Positions 41,001 to 53,205 of a stretch of DNA of 64,000 nucleotides are shown piece after piece. How positions within the stretch are numbered: position 1 is the stretch's first letter; each line of letters opens with the position of its first letter. Origin of the DNA: Lichenostomus cassidix. Its lineage: Eukaryota > Chordata > Aves > Passeriformes > Meliphagidae. The stretch covers positions 73,079,663 to 73,143,662 of the forward strand of contig CM039211.1 in the NCBI GenBank assembly GCA_008360975.2, in the 5' to 3' direction. Below the pieces are notes generated by a model. It saw nothing but the letters and a program-made list of their open reading frames with translations. It was not told the origin of the DNA and ran no database searches. The position numbers and the translations under genes are program-made.

Positions 41001-44000
41001 CCCCAGGCTGGGATTGAGCTGGTGCATGGAGCTGGGGCTGGGCACATGTCCTCTCTCAGCACAGCAAACTCCACCCTGCAAAATTAAGTTTTGCCCTGTT
41101 GTATGCTTAAGTGCCTTGCATACATGTATGTTAAGTGCCTTGCTGCCAACACTGACCAGATCTCACCAATATATGGGCAGTCATTGTCCTCATGCCGTGT
41201 TCTGGCTGCAAGGCACTGAGAGGTTAAAAATTAACGTTTTACCAGAGTTTTCAAATCTCTGACTAAGATGGATCATTACAACCATCTACTGTATGTTACT
41301 CACTTCAAAGGCCAAATAATTTCCCCCAAAGAATCCCTTTTGTGTCCATAACCTTTGCAGCTGTGAGCTGTTGCAAAAAAGGCAGCTCGGTTTCAATGAC
41401 AAACTTGAGTTGAGAAGGATCCCCTATCTGCCTGGTAGGTTAGTATGGTGAAAATGGGGGCCTCTGTCTTTTATCTTCATGCCATTAGATCTCATTATAC
41501 CTTTTTGTTGGTTTTGTTTTGTTACACTGATGTCTTCCCTTAGAAATCTTTATCCCATGTATTTTGCAACTGGGAATGAGACACCTCAGTGGGTTTTTTT
41601 TCTTAAATAAACAGTCTAATACTTTGGTCTTCCCCTTCAAGGAGGATTTCCAAACTTCCACGTTTATCCCAAATCCTCTTTACCTCTTCAGTTTTCTTCT
41701 TAAAGTATGGACATTGGAACCATGAACAGTCCTTTAATTAATTTACAGTGGTATAACAATTCTCTGCCTTTATTCAGTTGTTTCTGTTTATGCATTCAAA
41801 GACCCTCTTTCCATTTTGAGCTACTATGTTAAACGTGGAATAGATACAGTGACCTGTAAATCCTTTTTAAAGCCCCTGCTTTCCCAAATGGAGTCCCTGC
41901 TCTTGAAGCTGAGATGTGCAGCCCTGATTCCTTCAGACAGCTGTCTTAAAAACACCGATCTGAGTGACTACGGTTACTGCACTGTGCAGATCGGTCTGTA
42001 AAAGTAATTTGTCAATATTTATGAAACATGGCAGTAAGAAAAAACTCCCAGCTTCCAGCCACAGGCAAGGACAGCTTTTGGCTTTTCAGACCTCCTGACT
42101 TACAGGTGAGGAAAGGTCAGAAAAAAATGGAAACTTAAATGCTTTAGGGTGGTATTGCTGGTGGAAGTTGAAATGGAAATGGAGAAGTATGTCTTCTGGT
42201 AGATGTGACCAAACCAAACCTGAAACTGCAGTCTGTCTGAGTTAGCTTCTTCATGCAAGCTTGACACGGCTGCAGGCAAACAGATTACAGATCATATAGT
42301 TTTACACAGCAGAGATAAGGAAATCACAGCATACAGACTGCAAAAGTCAGATTCAGAATTAATCAGCCGGTTGATACATGTCACAGCAGGGAGCAGGGCA
42401 AGAATGAGCTACAAAAGATGAAAACCTTGGAAAACATGGGAGATGCACACCACAAACAAAAAAAAGTAGCTGCATCTGAAATAGAAGCAGTGGTCTGCAC
42501 AGGGCAAAAAGCAAATGGAAGAAGTTAATATTCAATAATTCTGCTGTATGTGTTCATTCCAAGATACATTGCTTTCCAAGCCTGCACAAAGAGCGATTTG
42601 CAGCAATTCAGAGTCTACAGCAACAGAAGACAAACAGTAACAGCCTTCAGCAGGAGCATCTTGCTCCCATCCACTGGCTTGAAGATTAAAGCAAAAAAGT
42701 CCAACCAATCAACCAAAACAAAAAATTGGTTTGCACCTCAAGCACTGTTAAGACATTTTACAAGAAATGTTCCAAGGACATTATGTTTTCCTTTGCAGAA
42801 TGAATGTAAGTGTCTTGTAAGTGTAAAGCTAAATTAAAGATTTAAGTAAAGATTTAACGCAAGTTTTTTATTTTGGACTTAAGGACCCATTGTGTCCTCT
42901 GTGTGTAGTTTTGACATTAACTGTGTTCAGTGTAACCACAGACTTCTCCTTAGATAACAAAGGGGATAGATGTTTGTGGTTTGCAGGGCAGAGGCTAAGA
43001 ATTTTGGCCCAAGCACTCCTGGTGGGTGATTTTATCACAGTGCAATGCTTTGGAGGACCTTGAATTGGGTACAATTGTTCCTGTTCAATTTCGTGTGTGA
43101 AGCTCAGCTGAACTCTGGCCCACCAGAGAGAAAAAAGCCCCTTAGAAGTTAAAGAAAACAGAAGAATCATCTGGAAAGCTGTTCCCAGGATTCATCTATA
43201 GTTTAATGAGAGTTGAAAACCTCTTAGTTGAGCTCAGTATCTCAGGGTTTGTGTAAACCAGCGCAGTGTGGAGTTCAGGGCTGGCTGGCTACCGAGGCCC
43301 TGGTGGATTTTGCAATGCACCAAACTTGGCAGGTGATTACACTGTTTGGGGAGGAAGAGAGTCAGGGAATGTCAGTCTGAACTCTGTCCATTCTTAAGAA
43401 ATACTGCAGAGACATGCCTGGAGCTGGTTTGAGTCCAGCAGTTGTTCTGCCCAAGGAAAGTGCCCAGCACAAGCCCTAATGACTCTGCTGATGGGCACTG
43501 GCAGCCACAGTGCTCCATGTGAGAACTGCCCTGTCCTGAAAATACTAAGAGAAGTGACAGCCAGTCACTTGGGCTTCTTTCTGATCATGCATTCCTGGAT
43601 GCTATCTTCTCATCCTTCAGCTGATATTCCTGCTATTTCTCCTGCAGTTGATCCGGAGGAAAAGCACCTGCAGTGTCTCACCTACCACGTGTCAGTGCCA
43701 GACAGCTGATTGCCAGCCTACCTGTGGAACTGTCTAGACACAGTGATGTGCTGTCAAATGCACAGAGTTAACAAAATGATAGGGGAGAATATTTTCCCTA
43801 TGAATCCTCTTTCAGTCATGATCTCAGAGGTTATTTGTGTCAGTGGCAAGTACAACATTTTCAGATGAAGACACAATTTGATGAATCAACTCTGCCTCTT
43901 TAAGATGTTCTGGGGGTTGGTTTTTTTTTCTGAAGTCCATCCCTGTCATCAGCTCAGGCTTACACAAATTCCCCAGGTACATGCAGTGCTGCAGTTACAG

Positions 44001-46194
44001 GTAGTTTGCACTTATTTAACAGCTAATGTCAGGAGATAGTGGACTCCTGCTGCTAGATAAAGTCAGAAGAAAATCTGTGACAATACACACTCAGCATACA
44101 TTTAAAAATTAAAGCTAGTGGCTTAGAAGAAAACAAGTTTTTAAACAGAACATCACTATCTGCTCTTAGCTTGCTTCTCAGCAAAAGGGTGAGGAGCAGA
44201 GAATAGTGAGAGAATTATTCCAGCATCATTTATGATCCAGATAAATAAGACTGACCCCATGAATGAATCCTGCCCTTGCCCTCTCCTGTCTTTTTGCCCT
44301 TTTCTGAGCACAAAGAGTTACTGGCATGTGATATGACTCAAATCTGTGACATGACCCAACTATAGCCTCAGCTGCTGGTGAAGCTGCCAGGTCACTCACA
44401 GAATGCTTTACGTGGAAGATCTCCATGCTCCGAGCCAGGAGCTGCATTGCGTGGCCACTGTCTGTGGCAAGAACAAAGCCTTGAGGAGGAAGATCAGGGA
44501 AACAGGGCCAACCTCATTCCTGTGAAAGAATATTTGTAACATAGGTTTGCTGTATAATAGCCATCTGAAAAAGGCATCTGAGGGATTTACAGGCTAGGCC
44601 TGTGCTGGCTTTTGAGGGTGCCTTGAGGCTATCTCCAGCACCAGATCCCAGCAGACAGATGGTTGGATGCACTTCACCAAATGTTAGAAGTTAGACATCA
44701 AAGTCCAAGTTACTCACCCTAGTTTCTAGAGGACAGTTCATCTGGCCTGTTTTAGAGATTGTTTTAGGGTGAGATTAATAACAATAGGAATTCCCTCTAT
44801 TTTTCTGCACTGGCTATAAAGGCAGCCTCTTAATTTTTAGATGCCTCAGGCAGCTCCAAGTCTGCAAGCCTGGCTCTAGACACACAGTAGAGGATGCAGG
44901 GTCTAAACCTGAGGTGTCTAAATCTGGAACCAGGCCTAAACCTGGCCATAGCAGTCTCATTTCCCCCTTCTGTAGCACTATGAGCAGATCAGCAGAGCCT
45001 GGTGGATGCAGCTTTCCAACTGGCCACAGCCAGAGACTGTCAGTGTGGAACCAGCAACACCCAGAGAGAGCCAGACCTTTTGCTTTCCAAACAGGGCAGG
45101 CACATGGAAAACGTTGCTGCAAATGGTCCCTGGCCTGACCTACATCCCAAACCATGCTCAAGACTTGTCTGGAAGAGAGCAACTGGCCCAGGGCCCAGCC
45201 TCTGCCATGACTGCAGCAATCAGAGAGTGTGAACAGGGGAGCTCTGTGTGTTGGGCTTTCCCATCTGCATCTGCTTGGTGCTGGAATCAGACTGAGCTGT
45301 CCCCAGGCTTTGGTGTCCTGTTCTGCTACAGAGCAGACTTGACATCCTTCTTGGAGCAACTTGGAATTACCCCTCAGTAGGATAATATACACCAGGCAAC
45401 AGGCTGGGATGCAGAGTTGAGGTTTTGGGTGTTTCTGAGAGTTTCACGCTTGGTTTTGTTTATTTTGTTAGGTTTGGGATTTCCTGGGTTTTTTGTTGGT
45501 TTTTTTTTTAATGCACTGAGAAAAAATCTTGCTGTCCCAAACATCCTCAGCACAATCACAAGATGAAGCCTTAGTTCTCCAAAGGCAGGCATGATAAACT
45601 CAAGAACTAAAATACAAATCTGTTGACTACCAGGATTTCTACCTCACGTGTAGATCTCTGGTGTAACACCACAGTGCCCAGCATAGTTGGGGAAACTGTA
45701 TGACAAGGTCGGGACAGGGATTGATCTGGGAGCTCTGGAATTCCCTTCCTTGCTGTGCTTGCACAACACCTCTGCTTGCCAGCTGTTGCCTTTGCCTCCT
45801 GTTCTTCATTGTACAAGTTTTTAAACAGCTTTTTAGATTATTGTACCTTTGCATTTCAGTGTGTTCCAGAAGATAAGACTAGGAAACTTCAGTAGAATTT
45901 TTTCACCTTTTGATTTTCTTTTTTTTTTGTATTTATACAGCTTAATATCTAGATGTCAGGTGTTCTCCTGTAGGACTACCTAGGGGTCCTGTGAGGCGAT
46001 TTCAGGTTTACTTCTGATTATTTTGTCACCCTTCATGTCAATGGACAGCAATCCATATCTGCCAGCTTTGTCACTGACAGCAGCTCTATCCTGCATGGGA
46101 TGAAGGAGCTGGAGTGTGGTTCCATCTTGCATAGGCCCCCTTCACAAAGAGCTAGTAATTGTTAAATAAATTATATGCTTTATTGTCCGCATGT

Positions 46195-46340
46195 TAATAA
46201 CTCTAATCCCACCTCCAACTACCACGTTTAGAAATGTGATTAGGGAGGATTATACCTCACCTAATGCCTAATCAGTTGTCTGTTCTTAGCTGGCCTTTTA
46301 TTTCCACACACGCAACATAAGGGATCTAATCAAACATCTT
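46195..46340. promoter_or_regulatory. Cluster of homeodomain-type TAATC/GATTA motifs (candidate enhancer)
   Basis: Within about 140 bp there are TAATC or GATTA cores at roughly 46204 (in 'ctctaatccc'), 46239 ('gtgattaggg'), 46250 ('aggattatac'), 46269 ('gcctaatcag') and 46326 ('atctaatcaa'), plus TAAT cores next to them. This core suits K50-type homeodomains (OTX, PITX, GSC). Its place in a repeat-free block upstream of SMAD2 fits an enhancer, but this is motif counting only. Confidence 0.3.
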
Positions 46341-47317
46341 GCATGCACGGAAAAAGCCAAGCGAGTTAAAAATCAGTTGAGTGAGAGCAGGTAACAGCTA
46401 GAAACCAGACGTGACTGAAACATCAACCAGTGTGGTTACAGCTCTGGGCAGCACCCAAGATCACACCCTGAGCATTTATTTAGGCTGATGAAAAACCAAA
46501 AGGGCTGGAGGTAGATCTCCACCAGACTGGTTTTCTGGTGGTTTTCTTTTTTTTCTGAAAAGATGTGGTTGGGATTTTTTCCTTCCTCATACAATTCTTG
46601 GTTTTATTTTACTTTACATAGGAAATATGGGTGTCTTTTCCAGCAGTACTAATGAGCAGGCTGGTGAATGCTGAAGTTCAAGAGCTGCCTAAACACTGTC
46701 CCTGAGAGCTGGCTCCTGAGCACAACTCCTCGCTCCCTATCTTGATGTGAGGGTTCAGTTCCTAGGATGTGGCAGCAAACATGAAGTGACATCCTGCTGT
46801 CCCAAAGTAATCCATGGGTGGAACTTCAGTGAGCAGAGTCATGGGACAGGATGCCTTTCCCTCTTCACTGTGCAACATAAAATTACCATCTACTCCACCT
46901 CATTGAAGATTCACATCACACAGGCACCCAGAAATAAACATTTCTTCCCCTAACAAAGACAGGCAGCACCTTGTGGAGTTCCCCAAGTACCTTAACACCA
47001 AAAGAAATGAGAACCACTAGAGTCTAGAAACCCTCTTCCAAAAAGATGAAGGACCAGAAAATATTTTCCTAGCAGAAGCTGACATAACCCTGTTGGCACT
47101 ATCAGAGCCACCCCAGTAATGCAGCTGAGGTTTAGCTTCTCTTTCTTGGAGCACCAACTCCATCTGCTTTCTCCTTCTTTTGACAGATTCTGACACCCAG
47201 CAACAGCTCTTGGGCAGCAGAGCCAAAGGGATCCAGCAACTGGAGACAGGGGTTAGAATTCATCTCTGGTAGATGCAGTCTGAGAAAGAAGGTTTGTCTA
47301 GTCTGTGTACTGCAACA

Positions 47318-47800
47318 GCACAAGGAGCTGGAGCTGCTGGAGCCAGGCCAGAGGAGGCACGGAGATGCTGCCAGGGCTGGAGCAACTCTGCTCTAGAGCC
47401 AGGCTGGGAGAGCTGGAGGTGTTCAGCTGGACAAGAGAAGCTCCAGGGAGAGCTCAGAGCTCCTGCCAGGGCCTAAAGGGGCTCCAGGAGAGCTGCAGAG
47501 GGACTGGGGACAAGGCATGGAGGGACAGGACACAGGGAATGGCTTCCCAGTGCCAGAGGGCAGGGAGAGATGGGATATTGGGGAGGAATTGCTGGCTGTG
47601 AGGGTGGTGAGGCTCTGGCACAGGGTGCCCAGAGAAACTGTGGCTGTTCCTGGATCCCTGGAGTGTCCAAGGGCAGGTTGGACAGGGGTTGGTGTGACCT
47701 GGGATAGTGGAAGGTGTCCCTGCCCATGGCAGGTGTTTGGATTGAGAGGATCTTTAAGGTCCCTTCCAACTCATCCCAGTGTATGATTCTACAGGTCTGT
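47318..47800 (+). mobile_element. Young CR1 LINE 3' fragment
   Basis: Plus-strand CR1 of about 480 bp with an intact tail region ('cctgcccatggcaggtgttt' and 'ctttaaggtcccttccaact'). A frame at 47305-47601 encodes a CR1 ORF2-end peptide nearly identical to that of the copy at 52.8-53.2 kb. An 18-bp A run (47802-47819) follows directly, which is unusual because CR1 normally ends in short ATTCTATG repeats and not in poly(A). Confidence 0.93.
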
Positions 47801-48384
47801 TAAAAAAAAAAAAAAAAAAGTCACAATTTCAAATGGTTTCATGTTGTTGGCACTTTTTGCTTTTAGAAAAGTTAGTTCTCTTTGCTTTTAGTTTATAGTT
47901 ACAACCCCCTGCTGAGATTAGAAATGCTGGGAGCCTCGTGGAACCTTGGTGCCATTGGTTTGTCTACAGTGTTTGTTATCAAGAAAACCAGGGACTATGT
48001 TTAGGGGAGAAGAAAGGAACAAATATTTGGCAGAGAACTGAAATTATGTCCTGAACATCAACATAGATGCAAATCAAAGCACGATTGTGAAGAAATACCC
48101 AAGGATTTAGCAATTCTGGATTAGAAAGAGGATTTCAGCCATGTATTTCAAATCTCTAATCTTGAGTGAGCAAGTAATCTAAATCCACCTAATAACAATG
48201 AATGAAACTGTAGTTTAGCTAAGTAGTTACTCCCTTTTTTGCTTCATATCATTCAGAATAAATATTTTTCATGAGCTTTCATTGGAGCTTTACTTTACAT
48301 TGCAATAATTTTAACAACTGAATTTTAAATATCTGTTCTCTTGGTTGACTGAAACCTAACTTGCTACCTGTTTTTAGTTTTCAG

Positions 48385-48438
48385 TGAAAAAAACCCTCTG
48401 TACAGCCTGGTACTGTTGAAAAAAACCCTCTGTACAGC
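48385..48438. repeat. 22-bp perfect direct repeat, period 32
   Basis: A 22-mer (TG, seven A, then 'ccctctgtacagc') occurs at 48385-48406 and 48417-48438 with a 10-bp spacer. It lies in intergenic DNA between two CR1 copies. Confidence 0.95.
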
Positions 48439-48784
48439 AAGCTGCTTCCTTAGTAGACATCTGTCTGTGAATTTGCCAATTTGGCTGCTTTAGAAAATTC
48501 CAGGTGGGGACTAAGTTTTGAAGCAGAGGGGCACAGATGAGTTGTGGTAGGGGCTGTAGCAGCCACCTCTCTGATAAACACCTTGAAGTCTGATCTTACA
48601 CAGTCCAGAGATGCTGCTAAAGCCATTCCAGTAAGGCAGCACTTGGGTATTCCCTCTGAGGACCAATATAACACAGTGAATGTGGGAGAGGCTTTGCTAC
48701 TGGCTAAGCACCAGGCTGAGCTTTCTTATGCCTGGGCACAAACATAGACGAAGTTCTGGAGTCATCTGAAGAAGGGGAATTGGG

Positions 48785-48950
48785 GTATATCTGAAGATGC
48801 TCCTTCCCTGGGAGTGCTCCAGGCTGGGATGGACAGGGCTTGGAGCACCCTGGTCTAGTGGAAGGTGTCCCTGCCCATGGCAGGGGCTGGAACAGGATGA
48901 TCTCTAAGGTCCCTTCCTAGCCAAACAAAAATTCTGTGAGTCTGTGAAGA
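48785..48950 (+). mobile_element. CR1 LINE 3' end
   Basis: Plus-strand tail: 'ggtctagtggaaggtgtccc', 'tgcccatggcaggggctgg', 'gatctctaaggtcccttcc' and a terminal 'ttctgtgagtctgtga' repeat. Confidence 0.9.
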
Positions 48951-49369
48951 GGAGCACAAGGTTCACATGGTGTTTTGTTGCAGCCCACCAGCACCTTGTT
49001 GGCCAGTGGTGTCAGGGGCTGCAATTCTTCCTCTCACTCAGTGCAGTCCCACAGCACAGATGGGCTCAGCCCTCTCCCCCTCCCCTACACAATCTGGAAG
49101 AGCCTTGGATGGATGTGAGCAAGTGGAAGTGTTTGTGGAGTTTCCCCATGGCTGAGTAGGCAGAGAGGCAGTGATCACAGACACACAGGTGCAAGCCTTG
49201 CTAGGGAGGGCAGCAGCCTCAGTCTGCACTAACTGCATTCTGGTATATGCTGTCATTTGCCTTATAAGTGATTTCAGCATTAGAGAAGAAAAAATAACCT
49301 GTAACTCCAAGGAGTGGTGACTCAAGGGCTGTGCTTGTGGCATGGTGCCTCATATGGCCAACACCTGCT

Positions 49370-49650
49370 GGGGAATTGTGGAATGGTTTGGAAGATAATG
49401 TAGTTCCAGCCCTCTGCCATGGGCAGGAGCACTTTGAACTCGACCAGGTTACTCAGAGCCACACCCAAACAGGCCTTGGACACTAATAGGGATGGGGAAG
49501 TCACAGCTTCTCTGGGCAACCTGTGCCAGGGCCTCACCACCCTCACAGGGAGGAATTCTTTCTAATATCTAATCTTACCCTGTCGTCTTTCAGTTGGCAA
49601 TTCTTCCCCCTTGCCCTGTCACTATGTGCTCTTGTAAAAAGTGCCCCTGC
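49370..49650 (-). mobile_element. CR1 LINE 3' fragment
   Basis: Minus-strand CR1 with 'ctctgccatgggcaggagca', 'cacagcttctctgggcaacc', 'ctcaccaccctcacaggga' and the 'ccccttgccctgtcactatg' block. Its 5' end is truncated near 49650. Confidence 0.9.
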
Positions 49651-50545
49651 ACCAAAATCTAATCCTGCATGGCATGCTCATCCTACCCTTCTGTGAAACC
49701 ACAGCCTGCTCAGACAAAAAAAAGACAAGTGTTCACCCTTTTCCATGTGATGATCCATTCCTCCCCTTACCCTCCAACCTGACCCCTCCCCAGCTGCAGG
49801 CAGGCTGCACACCTTGAGCCCATGGGAGCACAGTTATGTCTCTGCCCAGACCTTCCTCCAGCTTCCACATTCCCCAGTTGGCTCAAAAAGTCATGACCTA
49901 CCATTTTATAACCAACCTGATGCAGTCTTGGCTGTTCTTTTAGCCAAGGAGGGATAATTTTTAAAGTCCAGAGTAAATGGGAGTTAAAAATACTGAAGGA
50001 AAAACTGAGGCAGCAGAGGCAAACAGCATAGATGAGGTTAATTTGGGAGAAAGCACAGTTAAAAGTTTGGTGTTTGGGCCTCAACACGTGCCAAACTTTT
50101 GCCTCAAAGCTGCTTCACCAGGACAGCAGCATATCCTCTTGGAGGAGCCAGTGCCCAGGTGTTCCAATCTTCCCACACAGAGAAGATGGCTTTTAAAGCC
50201 ATGTCCAGGAGAATAGGAGAAGCTGAGGGCTAACACACTTCAGAAGCTTCTAAATTACCTCTCCTGACAGAGAAATTTCCAGCACAGAGACCATCTCACC
50301 AGCTGCCTGACAACTCTCAACACCAAGCAAGAGAAAATGCTGCCCACTAGGTCAGTTCTGCCAGTGAAAATTGCCCCCCCAGCAGCATCCAGCTCTGTCT
50401 GCTTGTGACTGATCCACAGGTGGCTTTTTAGCTATCATAGTTTTTTCCTTCTCTCTGCCTTTGCAAGAGATGAAAATTCAGCTGCTGGATGAATACTGAC
50501 CTGCAAATTGGAGAAAGTGCATGGCAGGCGTGGGCAACACACTTG

Positions 50546-50573
50546 TTCCTTCCTTGTTCCTTCAAGGAAGGAA
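50546..50573. repeat. Perfect inverted repeat (11-bp stem, 6-nt loop)
   Basis: 'ttccttccttg' (50546-50556), loop 'ttcctt', 'caaggaaggaa' (50563-50573). Intergenic, role unknown. Confidence 0.85.
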
Positions 50574-51929
50574 AGCAACACTAGCAAACTTCTACTTTAA
50601 AACAAAAAAAGAGAAAACAGTGAGATTCTATTTCCCTCCTTTTATTTGTGTTTTGCTTCAGCTGCATGTTGGATGTGAGGATAGGTATTAGAAGCAGGGA
50701 CCTTGGAGAGCTTCAGGACACAGCTCAGGCTTGACCAGAGCACAAACATGGGGGCCACTCTTAGGGCTACCAGAGCACTGCCAAATCAGGCAGCTGAATC
50801 CCATTTTAGGCAACCACATCCAAAATCCAAGCCCTAAATATTAATTTTCAACCAGCGTTGATGTTTGTCATCATCTGTCAGACCCTGGCCAAACCACCCA
50901 AGTCACTGCAGTGGCATCATTCCATACTCAGCACTTGTGGTTTTTCTAGCTTGGGTTTCCTCTGCCATCCCGTGGCCTGCTCACTCTACACCATGATCCT
51001 GCTGCTGCTTTTTGCTTTTAGTGACTCAGAAATACATGTATTCCCTGCAGCTGCCCACCCACCCATTTTGTGTGCTCTGAAAGGACTTCTGCCCGTGTTG
51101 GATGGTACAGTGAACACTCCATGGCAGCTGAGACGTGGTGGTGACCTCCCTTGAGACTGTAAGGTCAGGATAACCAGCCTTCAACCTGCATTCTTTAGAG
51201 CAACATTACCTTCTGCAGAAGCAGATAGGCCTCAAAGATGTCCTTCTCCCCTCACTCAGTCCCTTCTTTTAGCCTTGGTTTGCTATCAGAGTCCTCTGTT
51301 TTGCAGAAGCAGCAACCCTGGTGTCACACAATGGGGGCCACTCCAAGGCTGAAGCCTATTTCTCAGTTGGTTAAAATAAATAGATTTTCCTCCCAAGACA
51401 TAACAGTTTCCACTGAGGATGCCAGTGTCCCCCACAACTGTCCTTTCTTGGACTAGAAGAGAGCTATGCAAGGGCATTGCTATTCGTCTAGCCATGTGTT
51501 TTACCTTCTCACTAATGAAAACCATCCCTGTTTTTCCTCTCAGAAGCTGACATGGGCTCCAATCCCAGCTTGTCTTTGAAGTTACAGTTTCTGACTTTCT
51601 CTGTCTCTCCCTCCTACCTACCCTCCTCATTTTGAAGTAAAGGATCATCCAAGGGACACCAGTGTGTGTTTGATTGAGAGCCCTCCAGCTCTGCTCCAGA
51701 ACACAAGCAGACCAGACTGATGAACTGATATGCACCATCCATCTCCAAGGAAAAGGCTTTCAAACCCATCCAACTCCCATCCTGGGACTCAGGCCACAGC
51801 TGTGGAGGCTCTCAGGGAGGTGGGCAGGCAGCTGTGCCCACCCCAGGGACAGAATGAGTCTCAACAACAGATCTATCGTCTTTGGAAAAATAGATACTCA
51901 GGGATTCTCTGGGGCACAAATACTACTAT

Positions 51930-51992
51930 TCCAGGAGTTCAGTTTGATGATCCTTGTGGGTTTCTTCCAACTCAGGATATTCTATGATTCAA
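51930..51992 (+). mobile_element. CR1 tail fragment
   Basis: 'gatgatccttgtgggtttct' then 'tccaactcaggatattctat' and 'gattc' form the end of the alternative-tail CR1 subfamily. Sequence upstream to about 51780 may be a degraded part of the same copy but is not clear. Confidence 0.8.
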
Positions 51993-52804
51993 ATACTCAT
52001 CAGGAACCCATAGCCTGGGGAAAAGTCACTTTGGGAAAGAAACTGCAGCTTTCTAGTAAAGTTTGGGAGGTTTTTAGTCCTTGATGCTCAGGGTGTCTTT
52101 CTAAAACCTTTTCCTCCAGCTCAACTAGAAGTTGTGGGTTTGACACAAAAGCCCTGTCTTGGCAGGTAATTTGATGAGCTATCAAAGCTGTCAAAACTTT
52201 CTCCACAGTCAACTTTGTGTTTTACTCTGCCTTAGATATTTGCCATAGGACAGAATGGGTTATTTCTTGGGCAAAACTCTGACCACTCACCATCACACAC
52301 AGAAGGAACCCAAATGCCAAGGCACCCTACACAGAGAAATTCCATGTTTTGTGTTTTTGAACAGATGATTAGAGTGATGGAATAGTCATAAAACATTCAT
52401 CACAAACAAGGATTATGGCTCAATCTCACTCCCTGAACATGGAAGGAAGCAAACCCATTCCTTCAAATTTCAAGGTTCGGGTGAATTTGCGACATAAATT
52501 ATTCATTGTCCTTAACAAAGTAATTCCCTTATCTAACTCATCTCTACTTGCTGGAGCAATAAACATGGCTGCAATTAATTCTGGTGCAGAAGAGCCAATA
52601 AAATGAATTATCTCCCAGAAACCTTTCTTCTGCATCCTATTTTAAGAGCAGTAACGAAAACACATTGCCAGAAGCTTCCTTCAGACAGACCATCATGAAT
52701 TATAAAGACACTGGAAGACAACATGCAGATGCAGATCCTCTCAGGCTTTGGTGCTGCACCAGCACCAAACAACAACTCTGTCCTTTTGCCTTGACTGAGC
52801 TCAA

Positions 52805-53205
52805 GGCTTGCATGGGCAGGGACACCTTCCACTATCCCAGGCTGCTCCAAGCCCTGTCCAGCCTGGCCTTGGACACAGCCAGGGATCCAGGAACAGCCAC
52901 AGCTTCTCTGGGCACCCTGTGCCAGGGCCTCACCACCCTCACAGCCAGCAATTCCTTCCCAATATCCCATCTCTCTCTGCCCTCTGGCACTGGGAAGCCA
53001 TTCCCTGTGTCCTGTCCCTCCATGCCTTGTCCCCAGTCCCTCTGCAGCTCTCCTGGAGCCCCTTTAGGCCCTGGCAGGAGCTCTGAGCTCTCCCTGGAGC
53101 TTCTCTTGTCCAGCTGAACACCCCCAGCTCTCCCAGCCTGGCTCCAGAGCAGAGTTGCTCCAGCCCTGGCAGCATCTCTGTGGCTCCTCTGGACTGGTCC
53201 CAATG
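52805..53205 (-). mobile_element. Young CR1 LINE 3' fragment
   Basis: Minus-strand CR1 of about 400 bp, nearly identical over its length to the plus-strand copy at 47.3-47.8 kb. The minus frame at 53175-52939 encodes the same ORF2-end peptide with only a few residue changes. The extreme 3' tail (past the 'catgggcagggacacc' block) is missing. Confidence 0.93.

Larger units (their letters stand above)
34076..47317. other. Intergenic region, left half
   Basis: This stretch holds no supported gene. CR1 copies fill much of 34.4-38.0 kb. From about 38.02 to 47.32 kb there is no recognisable CR1. Within that block, 38.55-40.70 kb is very AT-rich and simple in texture. A GC-richer islet sits at 40.79-41.05 kb, and 46.13-46.45 kb carries a GATTA/TAATC motif cluster. 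A 192-codon open frame at 45392-44814 (minus) has no recognisable family signature. Confidence 0.6.

Noticed and set aside
52665..53117. 150-codon plus frame
   Set aside because: Antisense translation of the CR1 copy at 52.8-53.2 kb.
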